Notes under the pieces: generated by a model
Seen by the model: the letters and a program-made list of their open reading frames with translations, nothing else
Databases searched by the model: none
Told to the model about the DNA's origin: nothing
NCBI GenBank assembly: GCA_905221605.1
Contig: CAJNDS010002446.1
Span: forward strand, 1,127,629-1,191,628
Direction: 5' to 3'
DNA from: Symbiodinium natans
Taxonomy: Eukaryota > Sar > Dinophyceae > Suessiales > Symbiodiniaceae
Length of the DNA stretch: 64,000 bases
Translations under genes and position numbers: made by a program
Part shown: positions 41,501-51,265 of the stretch, piece by piece
How the letters are laid out: the number at the start of each line of letters is the position of its first letter
Position numbering within the stretch: the first letter of the stretch is position 1

Positions 41501-44500
41501 CCTACAAGCTCTCACCTCTAAACCCGACAGAGCCGAACAGCAACCCTAGGGCCCTAGGAGGCCTTTAAGCACAAAGCCTAAACCCTCTCCAGGACCCTCA
41601 AGCCCCAAAAGCCATGAAATCCCTAAACACCCTGAAAGCCCTATACACCTTAAACCCTAAACCCTAAACCCTGAGCCCTGAACCCTAAAACCCTAAAGGA
41701 CCGTTGAACCACTACCGCTTCTATGCGGCTCTTCGGCCGTCGCTCCTCTGTGAGCCGCGGCGGGAGCGGGGTGTCCAGGACGGGGGTTCGCAACTCTTAT
41801 AGGATGCCGGACCCGCTTAGGTTTTAGGGTTTGGGATTAAATTTTGGGTTGAGGGTTGAGGGTTTAGGGTTTAGAGTTTCGGGTCTGAGGTCTGGGGTTT
41901 AGGGTTTAGGGCGTCTCAGTCGAGGAGGCGCGCGCCCCCGACTTATTGAGCCCCACCCCGCTTGCGCTCCACCCTCGCCTTGACCTTGGCCGGTTTAGCG
42001 TTTATTTGCTTTCTGATCGTGCTCATGCATCCTTGTGAAGCCTTTAATGCAAAATCTCGGGTTTGGAAGAGTTTGGGAGCAATAAAATGGAGGCTCCGGC
42101 AAGTGTCCAGGAGGCTTCGGTAGCTGAGGTTTGTCGTTGGGGTTGGCTGGCGCCTTCGCCCCGTGGCGTTGCAAAGGATGATGTACATCCTTCTACTGTG
42201 GGGCTTCTGGGGAGGCCTCGGATCTCTGCTGGTTAATGTGGCTGGCGCTTTGGGAGCCGAGGGCTTCTACAGAGCTCCAGGCGCCGCGAGCCATGGGGCC
42301 GCGCAAAAAGCACGTCTGCCCCCGAAAGCCCCAAAACCCGGAAAGTTAGAAGGCATTTGCGGCCACCTCTCACCGAATCCTGGGGCACTCTTGCTATGTC
42401 GCTTTGAAAATGAGCAAAATTAGCTCCTGAAAAGGTCGGGGGTCCTGGGAGGGCCGAAGCCCTTAAGAGCCGCTGGACGGCCGCTAGGCTTTTGGGAGGC
42501 TTGAACGGCTCTTTCAAAAGGTTTTGGAAGCTTTAGAGGCCTGCAGGCGCCTGGCTGGAAGTGCAATTTCGAGGTTGCTAAAGGTCAGTTGGAGGTTGCT
42601 GCGTTCTGCCCGAAGCTTTAGGGTGTCTCATCTGTGCTGAGCGTGTGCGTATTGTATATTCGTTGTGGTTGTGTCAGTTGCAAGTCTGTGTCGGACTCGA
42701 AGTCTTTTCAGGCATCTCGGTTTATGAGCATGTCTAATCCCAGCTCCAAAAGACCCCCAGATCAGGTTTGAGTGCAAGGCGGCGCTGTTGGCTCTACACA
42801 GTCTCTGTCCTGGCAGCTGGCATCTACGCAAAGTCCTGAGCGCCGCTGTGATTGTACTCCGTGTTTTCACGCGTCCGTTTTTTTGAGGATGAAGCCTTGC
42901 TCAGCAAGGTACAAGCGTTGCTGCAGCAGATGCCACTGCGGGTCACGCAGAAGTTCGAGGTCGTTGCTTGGTCTGCCGGGGCAGGCTTTGCAATCTTGTG
43001 AGTGATTTAAGTCAGTGCGGCTTCTTCTCGCCTTGGTGGTTCTGTGGCCCTACTGAGCTGCTGTGTGAAAGAGCACCTCACGCAGTTCACAGAATCCAAG
43101 AGAACCTGCCAGTGGTTGCACACTGCATAGCTTTGTACCTTGTCTGAACGCACGCTGCTGGGGTTCCATGCGCTGGACCATCTTGCTGCAGCTAACAAGG
43201 TGGTGAATGGGCCGGATGGACGTTGCCGATGGCTGAGGGGGGGAGGTCTCCTGCGTCTCGGGCTCTACGCGCGAGATGTGATTTCGAGTTTTACCGCCGC
43301 GCTGGCCTTGTCAGCTCTGGTCCACGTGCACTCCCAGCAGGCCTGGCGGCTGCGCAGTCTGAGTGGAAGTCGCTGGAGCAGGGGAGGGGAGTGCTTCAGG
43401 GTGCAATTTTTCATGAAGGCTTGCGTTCGCCCTTGGCCCTGCTCACAGGAATGCTGAGCTGCTAAAGGCGTCCTTCGTGTCGGAGCCAGTTCAAGGGCCT
43501 GAAAGTGCGGCTGCACGCTCACAATCCCAGCGGGCCATCCTTCATCCTGGCTCGAGCAAATAATATGATACTGCGTTCTTTTCTGAGATGTTTTTCCTGC
43601 AGGTGCCGTGCAGTTAAACGGGGTGTGCAATCACTATTCTGAACGTCTGCGTGCAGGATCTCTTGTCGGAAGTCACAGCGGACGTCAAGGCAACAGTTCC
43701 TTTGGAAATCCAGACGCGATGCGTTTTGGAGCAGAAGCCTTGCCTAATTGTCATTGGAGGCACAGGTTTGGGGCAACGGGTCAATGAAGACACGTGGGCA
43801 TTTCAGGAGAGTTACGGGGATACGACACTTGAACCTGACAATGCCTGCAGGCCGTGGTGCACGCCGCAGCGATTTTCAAGTCCTTGGGCGACACGGCTGA
43901 GGTTGCCATCCAGAAGTTCAAAGAGGAGTTGACTCGAACGCAAGAGATGTTTCGTGGTGCCAAGAAGCGTAGCCAGGCAGAGCTGCAGTCAGCAGCGAGC
44001 TCGGGCGAGAACAAGAGGCATTCAAGCCTCAGCATCAGCAGCGATCCCTCCCATTGAGGCAGAGGTGATGAAGGGCGATTTCTACGAACTCGATGGGGAC
44101 TGGACATTTACACGTAGTCGCAAGATGGGCGCGTCGTTCCACTGATGGGTGGTGCGCGACACAGTGCTGCATGGCTGACGCGTGCGGGCCGACTGTAGTA
44201 GTCGGGCCTCGGCTCATAGGATTCAAGTTGTATGCACGGCTGCAGTGAGCTGGGCCTGCAACAGCTCATGTCTTGCTTAACTGACTGCAGGACTTCACGC
44301 CTGCAAACCACAGACTCCATGATCTGAATCTGGAACTGCGACCCTGTAGCACCGCATCACACACAGGAACATCTTTAGAAGGGTTGACGCATGACTGTTA
44401 AACACCTTTGCGGCGCTGGAGTCAGGGACGGACGCGTGTTTCACACCCACTGGCCTCCACAGCCAGGGACATGCAGCGGTTTTGGCTTGAGGGTTTACGG

Positions 44501-46855
44501 CGCAGGGCCCTGCGGTTAAGGGTTTAGTTTTTAGGGAACTCAAAACCGAACCCTGCGCTAGGGCGCTAGGGACGGCAAAGGCGTACGATTGTAAACCGAG
44601 CATCATCTCTTCGCCCGTGCGAAATTCCTGAGCTCACCAGGACATAGCTGTTGCAAGCATCTGCCTTCACTGTCTCAAGCGAATCTGATTCGGACAATTG
44701 TTGTAGGTCGGAGGTGCAGGCAACCGTGTGACAAATCCAAGGCTCCAAGACATACACATGGATGCGTCGAGGCTCATGCCGCTGCGAATCCCTGGAACTC
44801 TTCAATGGCTGGGACACCTTGACGAGGGTGGCAGCTACAGATAGAAAGGCCAACAAATGGATTTCTACCAATGCAATCAACGCAAAGCAGTTTCAGGGGT
44901 TGTCCAGGCTTTGCGCGCGCTTGCAGAGGCCTACGGTGCTCTTCGAAAGATGGGTGTGGACACAACCAAGCTCGCCCAGCTTCACAAGCAACTGCGTCCA
45001 GCAAGGGTCATCTGGAACTCTTGCCAAGCTGTGAAGGTTCTGATGAGACCTGGAAGCTGATCAACATCCAAGCAACCGCCAAATATGAGATGAGCAGCTG
45101 GACGGTTTACCTCCGAGGCAGAAGCTCTTGGCCAAGGTCACAGCAAACGCAAACAAAAGCGCGCAAGGCCTCCGCAGAAGAAAAAAAGCGCAAGGCCTCC
45201 ACAGCACAAAGAACAACACAAGGCCTCCACAGCCCCAAAAAAATTGCACGCACGACACCTCCACATAACCTTCAGGTTGGACAGCCTGAGCTCCAAGTTC
45301 TTCGGGGCCGTTACGCTCTCACCATGGGACCCAGCCCACTTAAGCCACTTGGCTTGCAGAGCTATAGGTTGAGGCTGAGAGTTGTGTTCAAGAGCTTTGG
45401 GGTCGGGCCCCACCCTCAGCCACACATGCTAAAGCTTAATTACCGCAGCCCCCAAGGACAAGTGTGCCGGCTGCCAGGTCCGTAGGCCGCCAGGTCCGTA
45501 GGTCGCAAGACCTCCGTGTTTCGTCTGAATGTGCTACAAGTGCTTTGCAATGAGGTGTTGGTGCCAGTCAACACATGCAACGACTCGAGGCAGGTACACA
45601 AAGTCGCTTGTTGCGCAGAAAGTCTGTGGATGGCATTGGCAGATCTATTGCTGTAGCCCCGGAACTCCTCCATCAACCCTGTACACCCGAACTCTGCAGG
45701 CCCGGGGCCCCGGGACAGCCTCAGCCCATATTTAGAAATTGGCCGCACTATTTTCAGAGTTTGGCCGCTTTATTTTCAGAATTTGGCCGCTTCATTTTCA
45801 GAATTTGGCCGCTTTGTTTTTCAGAAGAAGTACTATGTTCGGATGTAGTGGGATTCTGCGGGCGGGTGTTGGTTTGGTCGAGAGAATGGCTGGACTACAC
45901 CCCGAGTGCTGGGCGGGTGGCAAAAAAACCCTAAACCCTAGAAACCCTAGAAACCCTAGAAGCCCTATAAGCCCTATAAGCCCTATAAGCCCTATAAACC
46001 CTATAAACCCTATAAACCCTATAAGCCCTATAAACCTCTAAACCCTATAAACCCTATAAACCCTATAAACCCTATAAACCCTATAAACCCTAAACCAATA
46101 CAATTGGCCAAAATGAAGGTGCACCCCTCGATGGCCCGGGCTCACTCAGTTTAGGGTTTAGGGTTTAGGTTTAGGGTTTAGGGTTTAGGGTTTACGATTT
46201 AGGGTTTAGGGTTTAGGGTTGAGGGTTTAGGGTTTAGGGTTTACCTTTAACAGGAGTTCTTGGAGCTCTTCCACTTCAAGGACTTGGAGGACGCAGCGCG
46301 GGACACCAGCGGCATGAACGCCGTCATGTGCGCCGTCTTCTCCGGGGACCCTTGGGAGCCAAAGGAGCCTTATTAGGGTTTAGGGTTTAGGGTTTAGGGT
46401 TTGGGGTTTAGGGTTGGGGATCATATGATGCTACAATGCATATCATCTCCTAGGACCCAGAGTAGGCCCTAGTCTTTTTTTTCAGGGTTCGGGTTCCCTT
46501 ATAAGGCCGCCTAAACCAAAAAGGGCAGCCTCTTTTATTCCCAAGGTTGCTCTTGGGTCTAGTCTCAATTGAGGTGCATTGGGCTCCTTTGCTGCCTCGG
46601 CTAGGAATCATCATCCCTCTCAAGGTATATGGAACCCTGAACCCTGAACCAGGCACCCTAAACCCTGAACCCTGAACCCTGAACCCTGAACCCTAAAGGG
46701 CTCGTTTCGTCCCCAAGGACACGGGCATGCTCCGGCTGCTGGCCGAGAGGCGGGCGGACATGAACCACACTCTCCAAGGTATCTCGGACCGAGTCATCAT
46801 TTGTGTAATTAAAGTTTAGGCCGGAGGGGCTTAGGGTCTCGCTCTTGTGCTCTCT

Positions 46856-46887
<32 letters not shown>

Positions 46888-49082
46888 TCTCTCCCTCTCT
46901 TAAAAGTTTTTGGAGGGTTTAGGTTCCCTCAAAGTCCCCTTTCAGCAGAGAAGGCTAAGTCTGGCGTAGGGGGTGGTTTAGGGTTTTGGGTTTAGGCTTT
47001 CAGGTTTAGGGTTTTGGGTTTAGACTCGGGGAAGGTCTGGGGGATCTCGGGTATTACGACACGCAGACGGCCCTGATGGTTGCAGCGAAGTCGCGGCAGG
47101 ACCCCCTGCTTCTTAGCAGGGAATGAGGGAATGAGGTAGCTTATATCCCCTTATATAGAGTCTATATTCTAGACCCCCTCACCTAAACCCTAACCCTAAA
47201 CCCTAAGCCCTAAGCCCTAATTAAACCCTAAACCCTAAACCCTAAACCTCTCTTTCATATATAATTTAAATGTTAGTGGAATTACTGGTCAAGGTCATTC
47301 ATTTACTGGGCAAGGTCTTTTTTTAGTGGGCAAGGTCGTTCGGTCCAAACAACGACCTTGCCCAGTAAAAAATCACCTTGCCCAGTAAAAAATGGCCTTG
47401 CCCTCTTTTACCGGGCAAGGTCACTTTTTTTACTGGGCAAGGTCATTTATTTTCACTGGGCAGGGTCATTTTTTTTTTTACTGGGCAAGGTCATTTTTTT
47501 TTACTGGGCAAGGTCATTTTTTTACTGGGCAAGGTCATCTTTTTCCTGGGCCCAGTACAAAGATCACCTTGCCCAGTAACAAAGCATGACCTTGCCCAGT
47601 AAATCTTTTACTGGGCAAGGTCGTTTTCTGCTGGGCAAGGTTTGTTTTGCTGGGCAAGGTCGCTTTTTTACTGGGCAAAGTCTTTTTTTACTGGGCAAGG
47701 TCAATTGTTTACTGGGCAAGGTCATTTTTTTACTGGGCAAGGTCATTTTTTACTGGGCTAGGTCGTTCCATAAGTGAAATATTTTCTTCATGTTGTGGGA
47801 TTCTTTGGGCGGGTGGGTATTTTTCTGGAGTAACTTCTTGACTAGTGAATGCTTGGACTTGAAATGCTAAGCCCTAAGCCCTAAACCCTAAACCCTACAC
47901 CCTAAACCCTAAACCCTTAATCCTGAACCCTTAACCCTTAACCCTTAACCCTTAAACCCTAAACCCTATCCCTTTCAGGGATTCTTGCCATTACCAAAAT
48001 ACCCTCATTCCCCGACTCAGAACCAGTAAGAGGAAGCGCCGGTGCTGGCGACCCTCCTGGAGCTCCGCGCCCATGTGAATGGTACCTCGCGAGCTGGAAT
48101 CACCGCCTTGCTTCTGGGATTCAGGAAGGTCTTAGGGTCTGGTGTTTGGGGTTTGGGGGTGCAGGGTTTGGGGTTTAGGGTTTAGGGTTTGGGGGTTTAG
48201 GGTTTAGGCTTGTGGGTCTTGGAATCACGCCTTGTTTCTGGGACTCAGGAATTCTGAGGCCCATATCATCCCCAGCCCATAAACACTGTAAGCCTTCTAG
48301 TGGTGGTGGCTCGTTGATTTCCTTTCTACTTTGCTGTCTTCCTCAGGGAACCCTAAACCCTAAATCCTAAACCCTAAACCCTAAACCCTAAACCCTAAAC
48401 CCTAAACCCTAAACCCTAAACCCTAAACCCTGAACCCCGCATCGAACCACCAGTGGGAGAGCCGAGGTATCTGAGCCGATCGCGCGAGCACGTCAAAGTA
48501 CTGCTGGAGCATCGCGCGGACATGCCCCTGACTGTCTTACGCGGGGCTGCAACTTACGGGGGCCCTGAGACGGTCAAAGCCCTGCTCGATGCCCGATGTG
48601 ACGCCACGCACCTCGATGACATCGGCGCCAGCCCCTTGAATGGCCTGGCCCTCTTCTCACGTAGCAACAGCACGGCCCTGGAGACGGCCCGGCTCTTGCT
48701 GGCACACCGCGCCGACGTCAACGCAAGCACGAGGCCCAGCGACACCCTGGCGCTCTGGAGTTGCCGGCTCTCCCGCGTGCAGGCGGGTGGTTGTCTTTTG
48801 GATCCCCATGATAATACGGCACCTGAATATGTATAAGTACCCCCAAAAAAGGGGACCATAATACAACCACCCAAGGTGGCGATCTTCGGCTACTCCAACT
48901 GCCGGAAGATGGCCCGGCTCATGGCCTCCCTGCCCGGGATCTCGCCCCTGGGCTGCGCGGCCATGGTCGGAAACTCGGAGCTCGTGGAGCTCTTCCTGGA
49001 ACATGGCGCTGAGCTGTCGCAGAACGACCGAGGGGACTGGCCCGAAGACCTAGCAAGGATGAACCTCGGGAACTCTGTTTAG
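34526..49082 (+). CDS. TIR-like/ankyrin-repeat protein, 18 exons, 557 aa
   Basis: Exons: 34526-34615, 35167-35258, 36030-36122, 36484-36541, 36962-37020, 37500-37575, 38108-38169, 39370-39430, 40335-40384, 40823-40848, 41085-41186, 41699-41778, 46254-46346, 46718-46778, 47035-47099, 48033-48124, 48476-48782, 48876-49082 (TAG). All phases agree, giving one 1674-bp frame from ATG 34526. The N-terminal half has MFVIFVSHQWL, EGFLFFDWFAIPQ, SIPAYVELCNMFIALVPEL and SRGWCRAELW, laid out like TIR strands A, B and D and the S-x-WC-x-EL helix. The C-terminal half has ankyrin repeats (LLEHRADM, ETVKALLDARCD, ETARLLLAHRADVN, ELVELFLEHGAEL). Donors are GT, GC and GA; acceptors AG. Introns are 93-4475 bp and mostly telomere-type repeats. 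The first exon and the 48476 acceptor are the least certain. Likely a protein-protein interaction or signalling protein; role unknown. Confidence 0.8.
35515..35680 (+). repeat. AT tract, poly-T/G, and introner family 1 copy
   Basis: 35521-35582 is an AT microsatellite; 35584-35607 is poly-T then poly-G. 35608-35680 (GGTTCCCTTATAAACCCC, GGGCACCCTTTCTA, GGGCAACCTAG) matches the MFS intron core. Lies in intron 2 of the 18-exon gene. Confidence 0.65.
35914..36044 (+). repeat. Telomere-type insert flanked by a 22-bp direct duplication
   Basis: TAGAGAGGCGCCCCGGCATG + TT occurs at 35914-35935 and 36023-36044. Between them lie about 75 bp of TTTAGGG-type repeats and TTGTTTACAAACAA. The second copy contains the start of exon 3. 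This looks like a target duplication made when the repeat tract was inserted. Confidence 0.75.
36030..36122 (+). CDS. Exon 3 of the TIR-like/ankyrin gene (SHQWL motif)
   Basis: Encodes RPGMFVIFVSHQWLSSTHPD followed by PQGQQVEALQ. The phase fits exon 2 only if the third AG of TTTAGAGAG is used as acceptor. Its first bases, with adjoining intron sequence, are duplicated upstream at 35914-35935 across a telomere-type array. Confidence 0.75.
36547..36700 (+). repeat. CCCTAAA then CCCTAAG array in intron 4
   Basis: The array begins right at the GA donor of exon 4 (ACA|GACCCTAAA), so the repeat itself supplies the donor context. 36605-36690 is homogeneous CCCTAAG. Confidence 0.8.
37603..37790 (+). 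repeat. TTTTAGGG octamer array in intron 6
   Basis: Starts as TTTAGGG heptamers (37607-37637), then about 16 units of 8 bp (TTTTAGGG, with TTTTGGGG variants to 37745). Confidence 0.85.
38410..39369 (+). repeat. Intron 7 arrays: TTTAGGG, AGGGCTTAGTA and CCCCCTAAA
   Basis: 38415-38545 TTTAGGG; 38652-38765 an 11-bp AGGGCTTAGTA/C tandem of about 10 units; 38970-39068 a 9-bp CCCCCTAAA tandem; 39130-39360 CCCCAAA/CCCTAAA. The unique piece 38825-38965 has an open frame but no support as an exon. Confidence 0.85.
39455..39765. repeat. Intron 8 telomere-type arrays
   Basis: 39453-39490 TTTAGGG and 39542-39757 CCCTAAA, in convergent orientation around a short unique spacer. Confidence 0.85.
39838..40031 (+). 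repeat. Dispersed structured repeat (copy 2)
   Basis: Counterpart of 11457-11600 in opposite orientation. Contains GGGAGGTTTTAGCCTCC hairpin, a GGTAGGTTCGCC block resembling a pol III B box, and CCCATGTATATGGGC palindrome. Lies in intron 8, with no repeats inside. Confidence 0.4.
40823..40848 (+). CDS. 26-bp micro-exon 10 of the TIR-like/ankyrin gene
   Basis: Encodes FPLDWQYN plus split codons on both sides. CCCAG precedes it and a GC donor (GCATCT) follows. The next exon starts GCATCG, so GCATC is repeated at both edges of the intron. Confidence 0.65.
42730..45060 (+). CDS. Putative nested gene of unknown function (approximate)
   Basis: Candidate pieces: ATG 42730-42765 (MSNPSSKRPPDQ, then GTTTGAG); 42888-42997 (DEALLSKVQALLQQMPLRVT ... 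WSAGAGFAIL, then GTGAGT); about 43150-43199 (LLGFHALDHLAAANK, then GTGGTG); 43223-43465; 43651-43768 (QDLLSEVTADVKATV ... CLIVIGG); 43854-44057 (AIFKSLGDTAEVAIQKFKEE ... KKRSQAELQ); 44857-45060 (VVQALRALAEAYGALRKMGV ... QLRPARVIWNS, stop). Helical, soluble composition, typical donors. I could not chain the phases fully, so exon limits and unity of the gene are uncertain. Confidence 0.3.
45737..45826 (+). repeat. 22-bp tandem repeat ending in TTTTCAG
   Basis: About four units of AATTTGGCCGCTTYATTTTCAG. Each unit ends with a pyrimidine-rich CAG that looks like a 3' splice site. Confidence 0.8.
45925..46100 (+). repeat. CCCTATAAA / CCCTAGAAA array
   Basis: A uniform 9-bp variant of the telomere unit (8-9 bp, CCCTATAAA or CCCTATAAG) not seen elsewhere in the window. 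Confidence 0.85.
46485..46562 (+). mobile_element. Introner family 1, dispersed copy in intron 13
   Basis: GGGTTCCCTTATAAGGCCGC, CCAAAAAGGGCAGCC and AAGGTTGCTCTTGGG match the family core. A more diverged relative may begin at 46917 (TTTAGGTTCCCTC) in the next intron but one. Confidence 0.55.
46850..46905 (+). repeat. CT dinucleotide tract in intron 14
   Basis: TCTCTC microsatellite of about 30 bases with a few substitutions. Confidence 0.85.
47282..47765. repeat. Minisatellite of TTTACTGGGCAAGGTC units in direct and inverted copies
   Basis: About 20 units of 22-28 bp built on TTTACTGGGCAAGGTC plus a T-rich spacer. At least five units are inverted (GACCTTGCCCAGTAAA at 47354, 47371, 47391, 47566 and 47589), so the RNA could form several hairpins. 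It lies in intron 15 and is unrelated to the telomere repeat. Confidence 0.85.
48476..48782 (+). CDS. Exon 17 of the TIR-like/ankyrin gene (ankyrin repeats)
   Basis: The longest exon. Carries EHVKVLLEHRADM, ATYGGPETVKALLDARCD, IGASPLNGLALFSR and ETARLLLAHRADVNAS, about three ankyrin repeats. It ends CAG|GCGGGT (GC donor) and joins VAIFGYSNCRKMA in the last exon. Confidence 0.8.
48783..48875 (+). mobile_element. 93-bp GC-AG intron 17 with terminal inverted repeats, introner family 2
   Basis: GGGTGGTTGT near the donor and ACAACCACCC before the acceptor are a perfect 10-bp inverted pair. Its GGGGACCAT...ACAACC end matches the AAGGGACCAT...AACTACCC end of the MITEs at 18471, 25588 and 51432. Splicing it out joins the last two exons in frame. 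Confidence 0.75.
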
Positions 49083-49546
49083 GGGTGGGAACTCTTTCTA
49101 GGGCTCATTTGGGTTTTGGGATGAAGGGTCTGGGAATCTTTGGTTAAAAGGTAAAGTACATGGTTCTGAACTCTGGCCCTCGGGGTTTACATGGTGTTAG
49201 ATAAGGTTTCCGGAGCTGCGGGGACTAAGGGCCTTTGTAACTTGTAGCTACCTTAAGATTGGTGCCGTCGTTGCTGCCTAGAGGATGCGCGTTTTTTTTT
49301 TTTTTTTTTTTTTGGGGTTTTTGTTTGAAGACCAACAGAGGAACAATCACTACAACCTCCTGCCCTGCTGGCCACGTTCGCACCTAGGCATTCTCCTGCC
49401 AAGGTTCCTTCCAAGACGGGACACGGGACTTCCAGCGGGGGTTTCCAAAATTAGGGGGGTGCCCGATTAAGGTCCTTACTCTAAAAGAATCCCGTATCAT
49501 TTGGGGTCCTATCTTAGGGTCCCCTATTTTTGTAAACCCCTGGCAG
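49083..49546 (+). other. 3' flank of the 18-exon gene
   Basis: Unique sequence with a poly-T run (49291-49313). No exon or repeat family recognised. Confidence 0.4.
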
Positions 49547-49613
49547 CAACTGCCGCAAAGAATCGGCGATCGCTGTGAAGACCGCTGCGAGTGCATGGGC
49601 AGTTGCTCTAAAG
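49547..49613 (+). CDS. Exon-like island
   Basis: TGGCAG acceptor, 22 open codons (NCRKESAIAVKTAASAWAVA, LK) and AAG|GTATGG donor. Marks at least one more plus-strand gene to the right of 49.1 kb. Unknown. Confidence 0.4.
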
Positions 49614-49639
49614 GTATGGGCCCGTTTGGGGCACCTAAG

Positions 49640-51260
49640 CATAGTCTCCCTAAACCCTACAAACCCCAAACCCCAAACCCTAACCCTAAAACCCTAAACC
49701 CTAAACCCTAACCCTAAACTAAACCTAAACCCTAACCCTAAAAAAACCTAAACCCTAAACCCTCAAGCAACCCAGAGTGTGGCCCACAGTTAGAAAACTG
49801 CCCATGTGGTCGTCGCGTGGCTTCAGGCGAAAAGAATGTTGTTTCCTGTCGGTCAAGAACTGCTTTCCCCATTGGTTAGAATTCCTGGGGATGTGAACTT
49901 GAGTGGAGCACGACACCCGAAACCTAAGACCTAAAAACCCAAACCCAAACCCAAAACCCTAAATCCTAAACCCTAAACCCTAAACCCTAACCCTAGACCT
50001 AGACCCTAGACCCTAAACCTAGGCCCGAAGCCAAATGCTAAGTCAGTGCTAACATCGATCGGCTGACCACGGGGATAGTGTTCAATAAGCCTCCTAATTT
50101 ATCAGGGTTTAGGGTTTAGGGTTTAGGGTTTAGGGCTTAGGCGTAGGGGTGGGGGTGGGGGGTTAGGGTTTTTGGGGTTGGGTATTTCATCGGTTGGGTG
50201 TGCAAGGCTTTCAGGGATCTTCTACGCATCAGACGGTCGTGGGTTCTGGAGATCCCAAACATTCAAGCCTATATTGCATGGCCACAAGCCCCGACGGGAG
50301 GATGGGTTTAGGGTTAGGGTTTTTTTAGGGTTAGAGGGTTTAGGGTTTAGGGTTTAGGGTTAGGTTCGGGTTAGAGTGGTAGTAGGGTTTAGGGGTTTAG
50401 GTTTAGATGTTGGGTTTCGGGTTTAGGGGTCGGGGAGGTTTTGGGGGTTTAGGGGGGTTAGGGGGTGTTTAGGGAGTTGAGCATTGCAGGTATGAATAGG
50501 TGGTTCGCAGGGATTGGGGTTTAGGGTTTGGACTAGGCTTGGATCCACCATTAGGTACACGTAGAAGCCGACTTTGCACCTGCTGGTCACCCCCAAACCC
50601 TAAACCCTAAACCCTAAACCCTAACCCTAACCCTAACCTAATAAACACTAACCCTAAACCCGAAAAACCTAACCGCCAGGAGCCGGCCACCTGGCGCAGG
50701 CGCCGACCACTTTGAGGGCGCCCTCGTTCTTCTTGGTGGTTTTGGTTTGCGACAGGGGGGAAGGTTCAGGTAGGTTTGGGTTTAGGGCACAGTTTTGTGG
50801 TTTAGGGGTTTGGGGTTGAGTGTTTGGGTTTGGGTGGGGTTTTAGGGTTTTAGGGGTTTAGGGTTTGGTTGGTTTGCGGTGTGGTTTGGGGAATTTTTTG
50901 TTGTGTAGTGGTTCTGTTGTGGTATCTTTAAAGTCTGTTGCTTATCTTGTGTGTTTTGTTGATCATTTGTTAAGTGGCGCACCCCCCTGCCCACATATCC
51001 CCGCGGCCAGATCTGCAGCGTGCACCTTAAGCCGAATCTGTCAAACCCGGCCCCTACATGCTGGTAAGCCCAAGACCCTAAACCCTAAACCCCTAAGCCC
51101 TAAACCCTAAACCCTAACCCTCCAAAACTCTAACCCTAAACCCTAAACCTAAACTCTAAACGCTAAAACCTAAACCCAAACCCTGAAACCTAACCTAACC
51201 CTAAACCCTAAACCCTAAACCCTAACCTAAACCCAACCTAACCCTAAACCCTGGTGAGGT
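49640..51260. repeat. Degenerate telomere-type arrays and spacers
   Basis: 49650-49770 CCCTAAA mixed with CCTAAAC; 49920-50030; 50104-50140 and 50310-50380 TTTAGGG; 50590-50660; 51075-51255 CCCTAAA/CCTAAACC mixtures. These are less regular than the arrays at 9-40 kb. Spacers show no confident exon. Confidence 0.75.
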
Positions 51261-51265
51261 GCTAG

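Larger units (their letters stand above)
41779..46253 (+). other. 4.5-kb intron 12 containing a repeat-poor, possibly coding segment
   Basis: The largest intron of the 18-exon gene. 41820-41910 is TTTAGGG-like, then 41930-45730 lacks telomere-type arrays, unlike all other introns of the gene. Exon-like pieces on the plus strand are listed separately. Right end: 45925-46097 and 46150-46245 arrays. Confidence 0.6.

Noticed and set aside
47358-47777. Frames rich in LGKVIFF / WARSFF repeats
   Set aside because: Translations of the TTTACTGGGCAAGGTC minisatellite, inside a well-supported intron.
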